From contig NZ_OY776488.1 of assembly GCF_963675635.1 (NCBI RefSeq), forward strand, positions 1,835,501 to 1,899,500: a stretch of 64,000 nucleotides of DNA, written 5' to 3'. Below, piece after piece: positions 25,152-34,036 of the stretch; positions within the stretch are counted from its first letter, which is position 1; every line of letters begins with the position of its first letter. The notes under the pieces are model-generated. The model was not told where the DNA came from and made no database searches. It worked only from the letters and a program-made list of their open reading frames with translations. This DNA comes from an uncultured Pseudodesulfovibrio sp. (GTDB lineage Bacteria > Desulfobacterota > Desulfovibrionia > Desulfovibrionales > Desulfovibrionaceae). Both the position numbers and the translations under genes were made by a program.

Positions 25152-25415
25152 CTACCAGCGGGGGCGTTCTTCGCGAGCCTTAGCTTCGTTGACCTTGATG
25201 TTACGACCACCAAAGTCTTTGCCGTCCAGTGCTGCGATAGCTTCGCGAGCACCGTTGTCGTCCATTTCAACGAAACCGAAACCACGGGGGCGGCCGGTTT
25301 CACGGTCCTCAATCAGTTTGACAGAAGTAACTTCACCGTATGCTTCAAAAGCTGCGCGTACTTCGTCTTCAGTAGAGGTCCAGGACAGGTTGCCGACATA
25401 AAGATTCTTAGACAT
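25152..25415 (-). CDS. Single-RRM RNA-binding protein
   Basis: The 87-residue protein is one RRM domain with RNP2 (LYVGNL, residues 5-10) and RNP1 (RGFGFVEM, near residues 44-51), plus a short basic tail. Such proteins occur in cyanobacteria, Desulfovibrio and related groups and are often cold-responsive. They bind single-stranded RNA. The long leader with a hairpin and T tract (25465-25497) suggests regulated expression. Confidence 0.92.
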   Translation of the reverse strand: MSKNLYVGNLSWTSTEDEVRAAFEAYGEVTSVKLIEDRETGRPRGFGFVEMDDNGAREAIAALDGKDFGGRNIKVNEAKAREERPRW

Positions 25416-25458
25416 TCAAATTCTCCAAAAAGTGATAATGTATAGCGCCCGTGCGCCA

Positions 25459-25497
25459 AAAAATAGGAGCCGTGTACAAGATGCGTACTCGGCTCCT
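25459..25497 (-). terminator. Attenuator-like hairpin in the leader of the RRM gene
   Basis: AGGAGCCG (25465-25472) pairs with CGGCTCCT (25490-25497), continued by GTAC/GTAC inside after a T-T mismatch. On the minus strand the stem is followed by ATTTTTTGG. No minus-strand gene lies upstream, so this terminator-shaped structure is in the 5' leader of the RRM gene, about 50 bases before its ATG. Confidence 0.6.
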
Positions 25498-25931
25498 CGA
25501 TAGACTTGTTCAAATTCAAACCAGCGCTGGTCACAGTAAGACCGCGCCTTCACGGGTGCGGCTGGTGTTGATGTGTTAATTAACCACTTCAGGATTGAAG
25601 TCAAGCACTATTTTTTAAACAACGTAAAAAAAATGTTACTCTGACCACCCTCTCGACAATGCCAAAAGTATCAAATGGCAAAACACACGATTGAACCACC
25701 TGAATACAATATGGAATATGACAATATACCAGAACAAGAAAAACCATGTTTAATAAATAAAAAAAATAAAAACTTTTTTTGACTTTAAAAAACTATCATG
25801 TGGTATGTATTCCTGTTCGAAGTACATTATTTATCTCTCTAGTAAGTTGCTCTGCTTCAATTACAGGTAAATTTATTATTAAAAATTACAATAATCCAAC
25901 TTACAAAATAACGTTTTACTAAGGAATTACT
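25498..25931. other. AT-rich divergent intergenic region
   Basis: No gene is visible in these 434 bases. The section 25600-25800 is markedly AT-rich with A and T runs. TTGACT at 25779-25784 is a possible -35 box for the DUF1611 gene, but no good -10 is obvious. AAGGAA lies seven bases before the ATG at 25932. Confidence 0.4.
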
Positions 25932-27011
25932 ATGACAAACAAAGAACTTGCAGTTGTATACTGTGAAGGTTTCTTTGGCAAAATGGACGGAAAAACAGCC
26001 AATGGTTTGACTCGTTATTCAGACAAGTATGAAATCGCAGGCATCGTCGATAGCACTAAGGCCAACTTGGATGCTGGGGAGGTGCTTGATGATAAAGTCA
26101 ATGGAATCAGAATTTTCAAAAATATTCAGGACGCCCTCAAGGGGAAAGGCGACCGGGTAAAAACCTTCATATATGGAATGGCTCCCTTATCTGGTGCTTT
26201 CTCCGCGGAAGACCGCGCTGTGATGTACTATGCGATGGAAAGGAACCTCGACATCGTCAATGGACTTCATGATTTTTTAACCGACGACAAAGCCTTCGTC
26301 CAAAAAGCTGCAGAGTGCAATATCCGGCTGCTTGACATTAGAAAACAGCAAAAGGGCATAGAACGCCGTGTATTCACAGGCAATATCAATACTGTTGAAT
26401 GCCCAAAGATTGCCATTCTCGGAACGGATAGCGCCGTAGGGAAACGAACAACCTCAGTCATCTTGACAAAGGCACTTCAGGCACTCGGATTGAACGCAGT
26501 AATGATTGCGACTGGACAGACAGGCGTTATCCAGGGAGCCGAGTTCGGTGTCCCACTCGATTCTCTGAAAGAACAGTTCATTTCAGGAGAAATGGAAAAG
26601 GCTGTTGTCGAAGCATGGGAGACAAAAAAACCGGATATCATCATTATTGAAGGCCAGGGATCACTCAGCCATCCAGCCTACCTGAGTTCGTGCTTCATTA
26701 TCCGAGGAGGACACCCGGAAGCGATCATTGTCCAACACCCACCCAAGCGAGATACTCTTGGAGACTATCCTGATATTAAAATGCCTCGTCTGAAAGATGA
26801 AATCGAACTCATCGAAGTCTTTGCACAAGCCCCTGTCATCGGCATAGCCATCAACCATGAAGACATGACTGATACCGATGTTCAGGAAACAATTGAAGCA
26901 TATCAAAAACAATTTGAGATACCTGCGACCGATGTCCTCAAATTCGGTTGTGATTCTCTTATTACCAATATCTTATGCACATTCCCCCAGCTTCAAGCCA
27001 AGTTGGTTTGA
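25932..27011 (+). CDS. DUF1611 (DgcN-like) P-loop protein
   Basis: The 359-residue protein has a Rossmann-like N-terminal half and a P-loop NTPase C-terminal half with GTDSAVGKRTTS (residues ~164-175), IIIIEGQGSLSHP and IGIAINHEDM, the layout of DUF1611. A member of this family, DgcN, has been reported as a D-glutamate N-acetyltransferase in marine bacteria, where it works with a DgcA enzyme of another fold. Here the partner is a PLP racemase overlapping by one base, so D-amino-acid metabolism is likely, but the substrate is unproven. Confidence 0.82.
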   Translation: MTNKELAVVYCEGFFGKMDGKTANGLTRYSDKYEIAGIVDSTKANLDAGEVLDDKVNGIRIFKNIQDALKGKGDRVKTFIYGMAPLSGAFSAEDRAVMYYAMERNLDIVNGLHDFLTDDKAFVQKAAECNIRLLDIRKQQKGIERRVFTGNINTVECPKIAILGTDSAVGKRTTSVILTKALQALGLNAVMIATGQTGVIQGAEFGVPLDSLKEQFISGEMEKAVVEAWETKKPDIIIIEGQGSLSHPAYLSSCFIIRGGHPEAIIVQHPPKRDTLGDYPDIKMPRLKDEIELIEVFAQAPVIGIAINHEDMTDTDVQETIEAYQKQFEIPATDVLKFGCDSLITNILCTFPQLQAKLV

Positions 27012-28069
27012 TGAAAACCCCTTATCTTGAAATAGATCTTTCAAAAGTACACAGCAACGCCCAAAAATTGATCGCCATGTTTGGCGCGAAAAGCATCGAC
27101 ATTACAGCCGTCACTAAAAGTTTTCTTGGAGAACCGACACTTGCCAACTGTTTTGTTTCCGCCGGCATTTCGTCTCTCGGAGATTCTCGGATTGAAAACA
27201 TAATCCGCATGAAAAAGGCGCACGTTCAAGCACGATTCATTCTGATCAGGACACCCTCTGCCAGTGAAATCCATGAGGTCGTCACATATGCTGACGCAAG
27301 TTTCAATACAGAGTTATCCGTTATTGCTGAACTTTCCAAAGAAGCTATCGCCCAAAACAAAATTCATGACATCCTTCTCATGGTAGAAATGGGAGATCTT
27401 CGAGAGGGAATACTCCGTCAGGACCTCGGCAAAACAATTGAAGCAGCGCTCAGAATGACCGGAGTCCGCCTTATTGGCTTGGGGACAAACCTAGCATGCC
27501 TGAATGGGGTCAAACCTTCAAAAACAAACATGAATATTTTCGCAGGTCTAGCAGATACGTATGAAAATAGATTCGGCATCGACTTTCAGATGATTTCTGG
27601 CGGAAATTCGGCAAATGTTGACTGGATGCTTGAAAGTGAGCGTGCTGACAGAGTGAACAGCATACGACTGGGAGAATCCATCCTCCTGGGAAGAGAAACC
27701 CTTGCAAGAAAACACATTGAGGGTCTTCACCTTGATGCAATTTCTCTGGTCGCGGAAGTCATCGAATCCAAGATCAAGCCGTCACTCCCAGAAGGAGAAA
27801 CAGGCCTGGATGCCTTTGGCAACATTCCATCTCATGAAGACAAGGGGGAAATACTAAGATCCATTGTCGCACTGGGAAAACAGGATGTTCATGTGACAGG
27901 GCTTCTCCCGATGATAGATGTCGACATTCTGGGATCAAGCAGTGACCACATCATACTTGATGCCACAAGAGCCTCCTTGCAGGTGGGTGATCGGGTCCGA
28001 TTCAGTGTGGACTATGCGGCATTCCTGTCAGCGATGACTTCTCCATTTGTCGGCTGTGCATTTACATAA
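27011..28069 (+). CDS. PLP-dependent amino-acid racemase (alanine-racemase fold, COG3457-type)
   Basis: The 352-residue protein has the fold-III alanine-racemase N-terminal barrel (LEIDLSKVHSNAQKLI, then TAVTKSFLG with the PLP lysine at about residue 36). It includes LGDSRIENI, GGNSANVD and RLGESILLG, and belongs to the group containing ornithine racemase. It starts in the stop of the DUF1611 gene (TGATG), so the two are translationally coupled. Substrate is uncertain; ornithine, glutamate or alanine are possible. No D-amino-acid lyase or transporter is adjacent. Confidence 0.85.
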   Translation: MKTPYLEIDLSKVHSNAQKLIAMFGAKSIDITAVTKSFLGEPTLANCFVSAGISSLGDSRIENIIRMKKAHVQARFILIRTPSASEIHEVVTYADASFNTELSVIAELSKEAIAQNKIHDILLMVEMGDLREGILRQDLGKTIEAALRMTGVRLIGLGTNLACLNGVKPSKTNMNIFAGLADTYENRFGIDFQMISGGNSANVDWMLESERADRVNSIRLGESILLGRETLARKHIEGLHLDAISLVAEVIESKIKPSLPEGETGLDAFGNIPSHEDKGEILRSIVALGKQDVHVTGLLPMIDVDILGSSSDHIILDATRASLQVGDRVRFSVDYAAFLSAMTSPFVGCAFT

Positions 28070-28248
28070 AAGCTTCTCCCAAACAGTGTTTGTCCCTAGG
28101 ACAGCACAACACGAATTTATTCATAAAAAAAACGCCACTTTCTCTATTTTTACGTTGTATGTTCTAATACTTAGCAGTAAACAAGCTCGTCTCTTCCATA
28201 CGACAAGAGAAGAGGCACAGGACAACCAACAAAAACATCCCCTTTTTT

Positions 28249-28602
28249 ATGTCTCGGGATGTGGCTTACCGACTGAATGTTCACCTCGACGAGGGGACAC
28301 CGGCTGCTTCGGTACCCAATGGAGAAATGATGGATTTGGACATTTATGAAGACTCCTTGTACGGACAGATTCTCCCGTCTAAATGGGATAACAATCGCGT
28401 TTCAGGAGTCATGATTCTTGTGGACGGCGAAGATGAATATATCGTCGAACATGATGAAGATGGTGAAAGCCTTATCACCCATGTTGAAAAATGGGCGACC
28501 GTTACAGGTATCATCTCGGAAAGCGAGGAAGAGTTACGGATCAAGATTCTGGATTATTCACTTGAAGACGACCTTGATTACATCTCCGATGATGACTGGT
28601 AA
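28249..28602 (+). CDS. Small acidic protein of unknown function
   Basis: The frame gives up to 117 residues, very acidic (EHDEDGE, SESEEEL, LEDDLDYISDDDW). It is strand-rich and looks soluble. No ribosome site precedes ATG 28249; GGAG lies just before the ATG ATG pair at 28327 and 28330, so a 90-residue protein starting MDLDIYEDSLYG is equally likely. It precedes mntP by 77 bases in the same direction. I recognise no family. Confidence 0.55.
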   Translation: MSRDVAYRLNVHLDEGTPAASVPNGEMMDLDIYEDSLYGQILPSKWDNNRVSGVMILVDGEDEYIVEHDEDGESLITHVEKWATVTGIISESEEELRIKILDYSLEDDLDYISDDDW

Positions 28603-28655
28603 AAAAGACACTCCTCCCCAAAAGCCTTGAGAGATTCGACGAAGCAAGCTACGAA

Positions 28656-28677
28656 TGGCTCCGAATTCAAGGAGCCA
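28656..28677 (+). promoter_or_regulatory. Hairpin covering the mntP ribosome-binding site
   Basis: TGGCTCC (28656-28662) pairs with GGAGCCA (28671-28677) across an 8-base loop. The Shine-Dalgarno sequence AAGGAG (28669-28674) is partly inside the 3' arm, five bases before the ATG, so the folded form would block translation of mntP. Confidence 0.5.
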
Positions 28678-28679
28678 GT

Positions 28680-29249
28680 ATGGGAAGCATAGAACTCATC
28701 ACCATTGCCATTGCCCTCGCCATGGATGCCTTTGCTGTTGCCATAGCGACAGGCGTTTCACTAAAATGTGTCAGTCCTCGGCAGACTTTTCGACTGGCAT
28801 GGCACTTTGGGCTGTTCCAGGCACTCATGCCCATACTCGGGTGGTTTATGGGCGGGACGGTCAGCTCGTACATTGAAGCATATGACCATTGGATCGCTTT
28901 CGGCCTGCTCGCCTACATCGGCTACAAGATGATCCGGGAAGCCTTTGAAGATGAAGAAGCATGTCAGAGCGACCCCACCAAGGGGATGTCTTTAGTCGTG
29001 CTTTCCATTGCCACCAGCATCGATGCTCTCGCCGTTGGCTTCAGCCTGTCCATGCTGGGCATTTCCGTATGGTGGCCATCACTGGTCATAGGTATTGTCG
29101 CAACGCTCTTTACCATTGTAGGGCTCCAGTTCGGGAAGACTGCGGCAAAAGCGCACAGTATCGGCAAGTACGCCGAATTGGTTGGAGGCACTGTGCTTAT
29201 ATGCATAGGCTTCAAGATCCTGTGGGACCATGGTGCCATTGCGATATAA
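28680..29249 (+). CDS. mntP: Manganese exporter MntP
   Basis: The 189-residue inner-membrane protein has six spans in two repeated halves with the conserved acidic motifs AIALAMDAFAVAIATG and SIATSIDALAVGFSLS, diagnostic for MntP (DUF204), which pumps Mn(II) out of the cell. AAGGAG precedes the ATG but is buried in a hairpin. I see no yybP-ykoY manganese riboswitch in the 77 bases upstream. Confidence 0.93.
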   Translation: MGSIELITIAIALAMDAFAVAIATGVSLKCVSPRQTFRLAWHFGLFQALMPILGWFMGGTVSSYIEAYDHWIAFGLLAYIGYKMIREAFEDEEACQSDPTKGMSLVVLSIATSIDALAVGFSLSMLGISVWWPSLVIGIVATLFTIVGLQFGKTAAKAHSIGKYAELVGGTVLICIGFKILWDHGAIAI

Positions 29250-29539
29250 AGAAAGCTCCGTTCAAAGAACACGGCCATCCACAAGTGGACAAAATAGCCT
29301 CCTATTCCATCCACATTGTGAAATAGCCATACAACGCTTAGATACATTCTAAGACCTGAAACACCTTTTCCCCTACACCATCCCACAAATCCCCCTATTG
29401 AATCATCAGTTTCAAAGACTCTTGATGGACTCTTCTGCGCCCTCCAAACAACTACTATTGATCGTTTTTTCAACTGCATTCCAACCGTCTAAAAGAAAGC
29501 CTTGCTTTTCTGGAACAAGATGAATATCAATACATCTTG
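29250..29539. other. Intergenic region before the metE leader
   Basis: No gene, clear terminator or strong repeat is visible in these 290 bases. The metE promoter should lie in the last part, shortly before the riboswitch. Confidence 0.4.
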
Positions 29540-29690
29540 ATATAAGGATTTGGCGAGAAACGGAAAGCGGTGAAAAACCGCTGCGGACGCGCCGCTGTAA
29601 CCGGCAATACCCGTTGATAACCACCTGTAGAGGGAAGGGATTCAACACGATGGGGCCGGAAGCCAGAAGACGTCTTGCCAAAGAGCGAAC
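29540..29690 (+). promoter_or_regulatory. Cobalamin (B12) riboswitch controlling metE
   Basis: The segment contains the conserved core GGTGAAAAACCGCTGCGG then CGCCGCTGTAACCGG, and the B12 box AGCCAGAAGACGTCTTGCC (29660-29678), in the right order. It lies about 130 bases before metE. Adenosylcobalamin binding would switch off this B12-independent methionine synthase. A hairpin around 29731-29753 may be part of the expression platform. Confidence 0.88.
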
Positions 29691-29818
29691 GACCTCGCGA
29701 TCAGGTTGGTGTTGCGGAAACGCATAAGAACATACGGTTCATGACCGCATGTATATCTTCCTCTCGCCCTGACTCGAGATCGGCGCTCTGTGTCTTTCAC
29801 CCGAAACATGGAGTAGAC

Positions 29819-32089
29819 ATGAACGCGCACGTATTGGGTTTTCCCAGAATGGGTAGTAACCGCGGACTGAAATGGGCACTTGAGAAGTACTGGCGAGGCG
29901 AAATCGTTGATGCGGAACTCGTCACTGTTGCCGACGAACTCAAAAAACGACATTGGAAGCTTCAGGCCGCCGCAGGCATGGACCTGATACCGGTCGGTGA
30001 TTTTTCACTGTACGACCATATCCTTGATACCATCGCCATGGTGGGCGCAGTGCCCCAACGATTTGCATGGGATGGTGGCGACATCAGCCACACAACATAC
30101 TTTCACATGGCCAGAGGTGATGCAGAAAAAAGTATCCCTGCCATGGAAATGACGAAATGGTTTGATTCAAACTACCATTATATCGTCCCGGAACTGACCT
30201 CGGCTATCCGCTTCAAAAAGAACAATTCGCACCTGCTTGCAGATGTGCAGGCAGCCAAGAAACTCGGTCATTCTCCAAAACCGGTTCTTGTAGGCCCCAT
30301 TACGTTTCTCCTCTTGGCTAAGGAAGTCGACGGCTGCGACAGGTGGGAACACCTCGCTGCCCTAACACAGGTATACTGCGAGATCATTGCAGAACTTACA
30401 GCGCACTGCTCGTGGATTCAAATCGACGAACCCGTCCTGTGCACGGACCTCACAAATGAGGCCAAGGAAGCGTTCCAGCGAGTCTATTCCCAACTCAAGA
30501 AAGCTGCCAACAGCACCCGTATACTCCTGACGACTTACTTCGGCGACCTTGGTGAAAACCTCGACCTGGCGACCTCCCTCCCGGTAGACGGCATTCATCT
30601 CGACCTTGTCCGTGGCCCGAATCAACTCCAGGAAGTCCTGATCAGGCTGCCTTCGCAGTCCACAGTCTCTCTCGGTCTCGTGGATGGAAGAAATGTCTGG
30701 AAAACTGACCTTGAGGCTGCGTCTATCCTGTTGAATTCGGTTCGACAAAGAGTGAAGGACAACAAGATCATGATTGGCTCCAGTTGCTCACTGCTTCACT
30801 CTCCCGTGGATATAACGGCAGAGGAGACACTGGACCCGGAGCTCAAACGGTGGATGGCTTTTGCCGTGCAAAAATGCGAAGAAATCGCAGCACTGAAGCT
30901 CGGCTCAACCGCTTCTGAGACACCGGCGCTATTCAAAGAAAACAAAGCAGCCCTTCTGGCCCGTGCTTCGCACACAGAGGTTGTCGACGCCACGACCCGC
31001 GCCCGGATCGAAGCAATCTCCCCCGACATGTACAGTCGCACATCTCCTTTCTCGTCACGCTCCGCCATACAGCGAGACAGGTTGAAACTCCCCCTTTTCC
31101 CGACCACGACAATAGGTTCGTTCCCCCAAACCTCTGAGATCAGAAAAGCACGCTTGGCGTTCAAGAAAGGCGAGACATCAGAAGCTCAGTACACAGAGAC
31201 AATGAAAGGCCACATCTCGGACGTCATTGACCGCCAGGAAGAACTGGAACTCGATGTTCTGGTCCATGGCGAACCAGAGCGCAACGACATGGTCGAATAC
31301 TTCGGGCAACAGCTCAAAGGATTCTGCTTTACATCCAATGGTTGGGTCCAGAGCTATGGCAGCAGATGTGTCAAACCGCCCATTATCTACGGCGACGTGT
31401 CACGCCCCGAAGAAATGACCGTTGACTGGGCCGTATATGCGCAAAGTCTGACGGACAAGCCGGTAAAAGGCATGCTGACCGGTCCGGTTACCATTTTATG
31501 CTGGAGTTTTGTCCGCAACGACATCCCCCGAAGTGCAGTCTGCCGCCAGATCGCGTTGGCCATACGGGACGAAGTCCTGGACCTCGAAGCTGCCGGCATT
31601 GGTATCATCCAAATAGATGAAGCAGCGTTCCGCGAAGGCATGCCTATCAGAAAGGATCAGCAGGAAGAATACCTGCGATGGGCCGTTGATTGCTTCAGGC
31701 TGACTGCCAGCGGTGTCAAGGACAGCACGCAGATCCACTCACATATGTGCTACAGCGAATTCAACGTCATTATGCAATGGATCGCCGAAATGGATGCCGA
31801 CGTCATCAGCATCGAGGCCAGCCGGAGTGACATGGAATTGCTCAATGCGTTCAATGAATACCAATACCCGGCTGAAATCGGACCCGGCGTATATGACATC
31901 CACAGCCCCCGAGTCCCCGGCGCGGACGAAATGTACCGACTCCTGCTAAAAGCTCTGGAAGTGATCCCGGCCGAACGGCTGTGGGTCAATCCCGACTGCG
32001 GACTCAAGACTCGCGCATGGCCGGAAACCACGGCATCCCTCAAAAACATGATCCAGGCAACACAACGTTTGCGTGATGATCATTCCTAG
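29819..32089 (+). CDS. metE: Cobalamin-independent methionine synthase
   Basis: The 756-residue protein matches MetE over its length: N-terminal LGFPRMGSNRGLKWALEKYW and DLIPVGDFSLYDHIL, and the C-terminal catalytic barrel with zinc ligands HMCYSEF (His and Cys), the SIEASRS glutamate, and NPDCGLKTR. It transfers the methyl group of 5-methyl-THF (polyglutamate) to homocysteine. The ATG at 29819 has GGAG five bases upstream and gives the standard N-terminus. Control by the B12 riboswitch implies that the cell also has a cobalamin-dependent MetH (not in the window). Confidence 0.95.
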   Translation: MNAHVLGFPRMGSNRGLKWALEKYWRGEIVDAELVTVADELKKRHWKLQAAAGMDLIPVGDFSLYDHILDTIAMVGAVPQRFAWDGGDISHTTYFHMARGDAEKSIPAMEMTKWFDSNYHYIVPELTSAIRFKKNNSHLLADVQAAKKLGHSPKPVLVGPITFLLLAKEVDGCDRWEHLAALTQVYCEIIAELTAHCSWIQIDEPVLCTDLTNEAKEAFQRVYSQLKKAANSTRILLTTYFGDLGENLDLATSLPVDGIHLDLVRGPNQLQEVLIRLPSQSTVSLGLVDGRNVWKTDLEAASILLNSVRQRVKDNKIMIGSSCSLLHSPVDITAEETLDPELKRWMAFAVQKCEEIAALKLGSTASETPALFKENKAALLARASHTEVVDATTRARIEAISPDMYSRTSPFSSRSAIQRDRLKLPLFPTTTIGSFPQTSEIRKARLAFKKGETSEAQYTETMKGHISDVIDRQEELELDVLVHGEPERNDMVEYFGQQLKGFCFTSNGWVQSYGSRCVKPPIIYGDVSRPEEMTVDWAVYAQSLTDKPVKGMLTGPVTILCWSFVRNDIPRSAVCRQIALAIRDEVLDLEAAGIGIIQIDEAAFREGMPIRKDQQEEYLRWAVDCFRLTASGVKDSTQIHSHMCYSEFNVIMQWIAEMDADVISIEASRSDMELLNAFNEYQYPAEIGPGVYDIHSPRVPGADEMYRLLLKALEVIPAERLWVNPDCGLKTRAWPETTASLKNMIQATQRLRDDHS

Positions 32090-32115
32090 GGCGACCACTT
32101 CCTAACGCACAACTC

Positions 32116-32142
32116 GGGGCAGGCAACCCGATTGCCTGCCCC
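32116..32142 (+). terminator. Hairpin between metE and metF
   Basis: GGGGCAGGCAA (32116-32126) and TTGCCTGCCCC (32132-32142) form a perfect 11-bp stem with a 5-base loop. The T tract after it is poor (CTCAGTCTTTG), so it may be a partial terminator or an mRNA-stabilising element. Confidence 0.55.
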
Positions 32143-32164
32143 CTCAGTCTTTGAAGGATATCAT

Positions 32165-33040
32165 ATGAAAATTTCTGACCTCATGCACACCACCGACCGC
32201 TTCCTGTCACTTGAATTCTTTCCCCCAAAAGGACAAACGGAGTGGCCTTCTTTCTTTAAACAAGTCGACCAGTTGACAGGTCTTAATCCGCTATTTGTCT
32301 CTGTGACCTATGGTGCTGGCGGCAAAACGCAGGACAACACCCTTGAAATAGCCTCCAGCGTCCACGAACAATTCGGCCTGACAACCATGTCTCATCTCAC
32401 ATGCGTAGGAGCTGAAAAGAAAGGTCTTGCCGAGTATATTGACAAGCTTTTGGATGCCGGAATCGAAAACATACTGGCACTGCGTGGGGACATGCCCAGT
32501 GTTGGGGCTCCCGACGTTTGGACTGACTTTTCCTATGCTTCGGACCTCGTTCAATTCGTTAAAAAACAATGGCCAGAAGTCTGCGTAGGAACAGCATGTT
32601 ACCCGGATGCACACCCTGAATCCTCCTCCATTGAAGAAGATTTGGAATGGACCCGCCACAAACTGTCAACAGGGTCGGATTTCGCTATCACGCAATTGTT
32701 TTTCGATGTACGCCGCTATCAGGACCTCGTTCTGCGACTGCGCGCACTCCAAATAAACACCCCAATTATTCCGGGCGTCCTCCCCGTTCTGAGCATTCAA
32801 TCCTTAAACCGCATACTGGCATTGTGTGGTGCAAATATTCCTTTGAAACTCTATTTGGAACTACAAACAGCCTATGCGACAGGTGGCGACAAGGCCGTGA
32901 GGGCCAAAGGCGTTGAAATCGCCCGGGGACAGATCAAGGAACTGCTGGCTCTGGGAGCACCGGGCATCCATCTCTATACATTAAATAATGCAGACATTTG
33001 TCTGGAAATTCTCACCGACCTCCCAATGCTTGACGGATAA
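32165..33040 (+). CDS. metF: Methylenetetrahydrofolate reductase
   Basis: The 291-residue TIM-barrel flavoprotein has the family's SLEFFPPKG start, SVTYGAGGKT, MSHLTCVG, LALRGDMP and FAITQLFFDV motifs. It reduces methylene-THF to methyl-THF, the substrate of MetE. The ATG at 32165 has GAAGGA upstream. It follows metE after a hairpin, so the two may be transcribed together at different levels. Confidence 0.94.
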   Translation: MKISDLMHTTDRFLSLEFFPPKGQTEWPSFFKQVDQLTGLNPLFVSVTYGAGGKTQDNTLEIASSVHEQFGLTTMSHLTCVGAEKKGLAEYIDKLLDAGIENILALRGDMPSVGAPDVWTDFSYASDLVQFVKKQWPEVCVGTACYPDAHPESSSIEEDLEWTRHKLSTGSDFAITQLFFDVRRYQDLVLRLRALQINTPIIPGVLPVLSIQSLNRILALCGANIPLKLYLELQTAYATGGDKAVRAKGVEIARGQIKELLALGAPGIHLYTLNNADICLEILTDLPMLDG

Positions 33041-33235
33041 GAACGCGGCAATATTTTTCCCACAAGGCACTGTTTCTCCATACAATATTGTCAAATAAAA
33101 GCCACAAACGAAATATATTGCGAGTAACCACCCAAAATGCATATGCTTTATTTCCCATTGCCACACCCACAGGAATCTTGTTATCCCGACATGTCTTGAA
33201 GAATTCCATTTTAGAACTAACATGAGGACTCTCGA

Positions 33236-34027
33236 ATGAAACGCTTACTCACTGCTCTTATGGTTATGGCTCTGTGTCTCTGCGCTGCCTCTGCCTTCGC
33301 CGCCGACGTTTCCTGGGAACGCGTCAAGGGCGCCGGCCAGTTGGTTATCGGTCTGGATGACGCCTTCCCTCCCATGGGTTTCCGCGATGACAGCGGCACA
33401 CTAGTTGGTTTTGACGTAGATGCCGCTGAAGAAGTCGGCAAACGTCTGGGCATCAAGATCATGTGGCAGCCCACAGAATGGAAGGGTGTCATCAACTCCC
33501 TGTACGCCAAAAAATTCGACTGTATCTGGAACGGTATGACCATCACTCCCGAACGCCAGAAAAAAGTCGCCTTCTCCAAGCCGTACCTGATCGACGGTCA
33601 GATCGCCACCGTGCGCATGGATGAAAAGGAAATCAAATCTTTCGACGCTCTGGGCGGCAAGAAGATCGGCGTTCAAGCCGGTTCCCCCGCTCTTGAAGCT
33701 GCCAAGAAGCTGCCCAACGCTGCTGGCGAAATCCGCGAATACGACACCAACCCCAAGGCATTCCTCGACCTTGAAGCCGACCGTCTGGATTCCGTTGTCG
33801 TCGACAACGTAACCGGCCGTTACTACATGGCTTCCCGTCCCGGCGAGTTCCGCGCTCTGCCCGGGTACATCACCAAGGAAGCTTTCGGCGTAGCCTACCG
33901 CATGGAAGACGCTGCCCTGCGCGGCATGATCCAGAAGGCCATCGACGAAATGATCGCCGACGGCACCATGGGCAAGATCTCCCGCAAGTGGTTCGGTGAA
34001 GACGTTACCAACCCGGCCAAGTGGTAG
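33236..34027 (+). CDS. Polar amino-acid ABC transporter binding protein
   Basis: The 263-residue protein has a signal peptide (TALMVMALCLCAASAFA) and a class II binding-protein fold: GQLVIGLDDAFPPMGFRDD, GFDVDAAEEVGKRLG, WNGMTITPERQKKVAFSKPYL, and the ending DGTMGKISRKWFGED. It would capture a polar amino acid or a related compound in the periplasm and pass it to the next two gene products. Ligand not readable. GAGGA precedes the ATG. Confidence 0.9.
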   Translation: MKRLLTALMVMALCLCAASAFAADVSWERVKGAGQLVIGLDDAFPPMGFRDDSGTLVGFDVDAAEEVGKRLGIKIMWQPTEWKGVINSLYAKKFDCIWNGMTITPERQKKVAFSKPYLIDGQIATVRMDEKEIKSFDALGGKKIGVQAGSPALEAAKKLPNAAGEIREYDTNPKAFLDLEADRLDSVVVDNVTGRYYMASRPGEFRALPGYITKEAFGVAYRMEDAALRGMIQKAIDEMIADGTMGKISRKWFGEDVTNPAKW

Positions 34028-34036
34028 TCGACTGTC

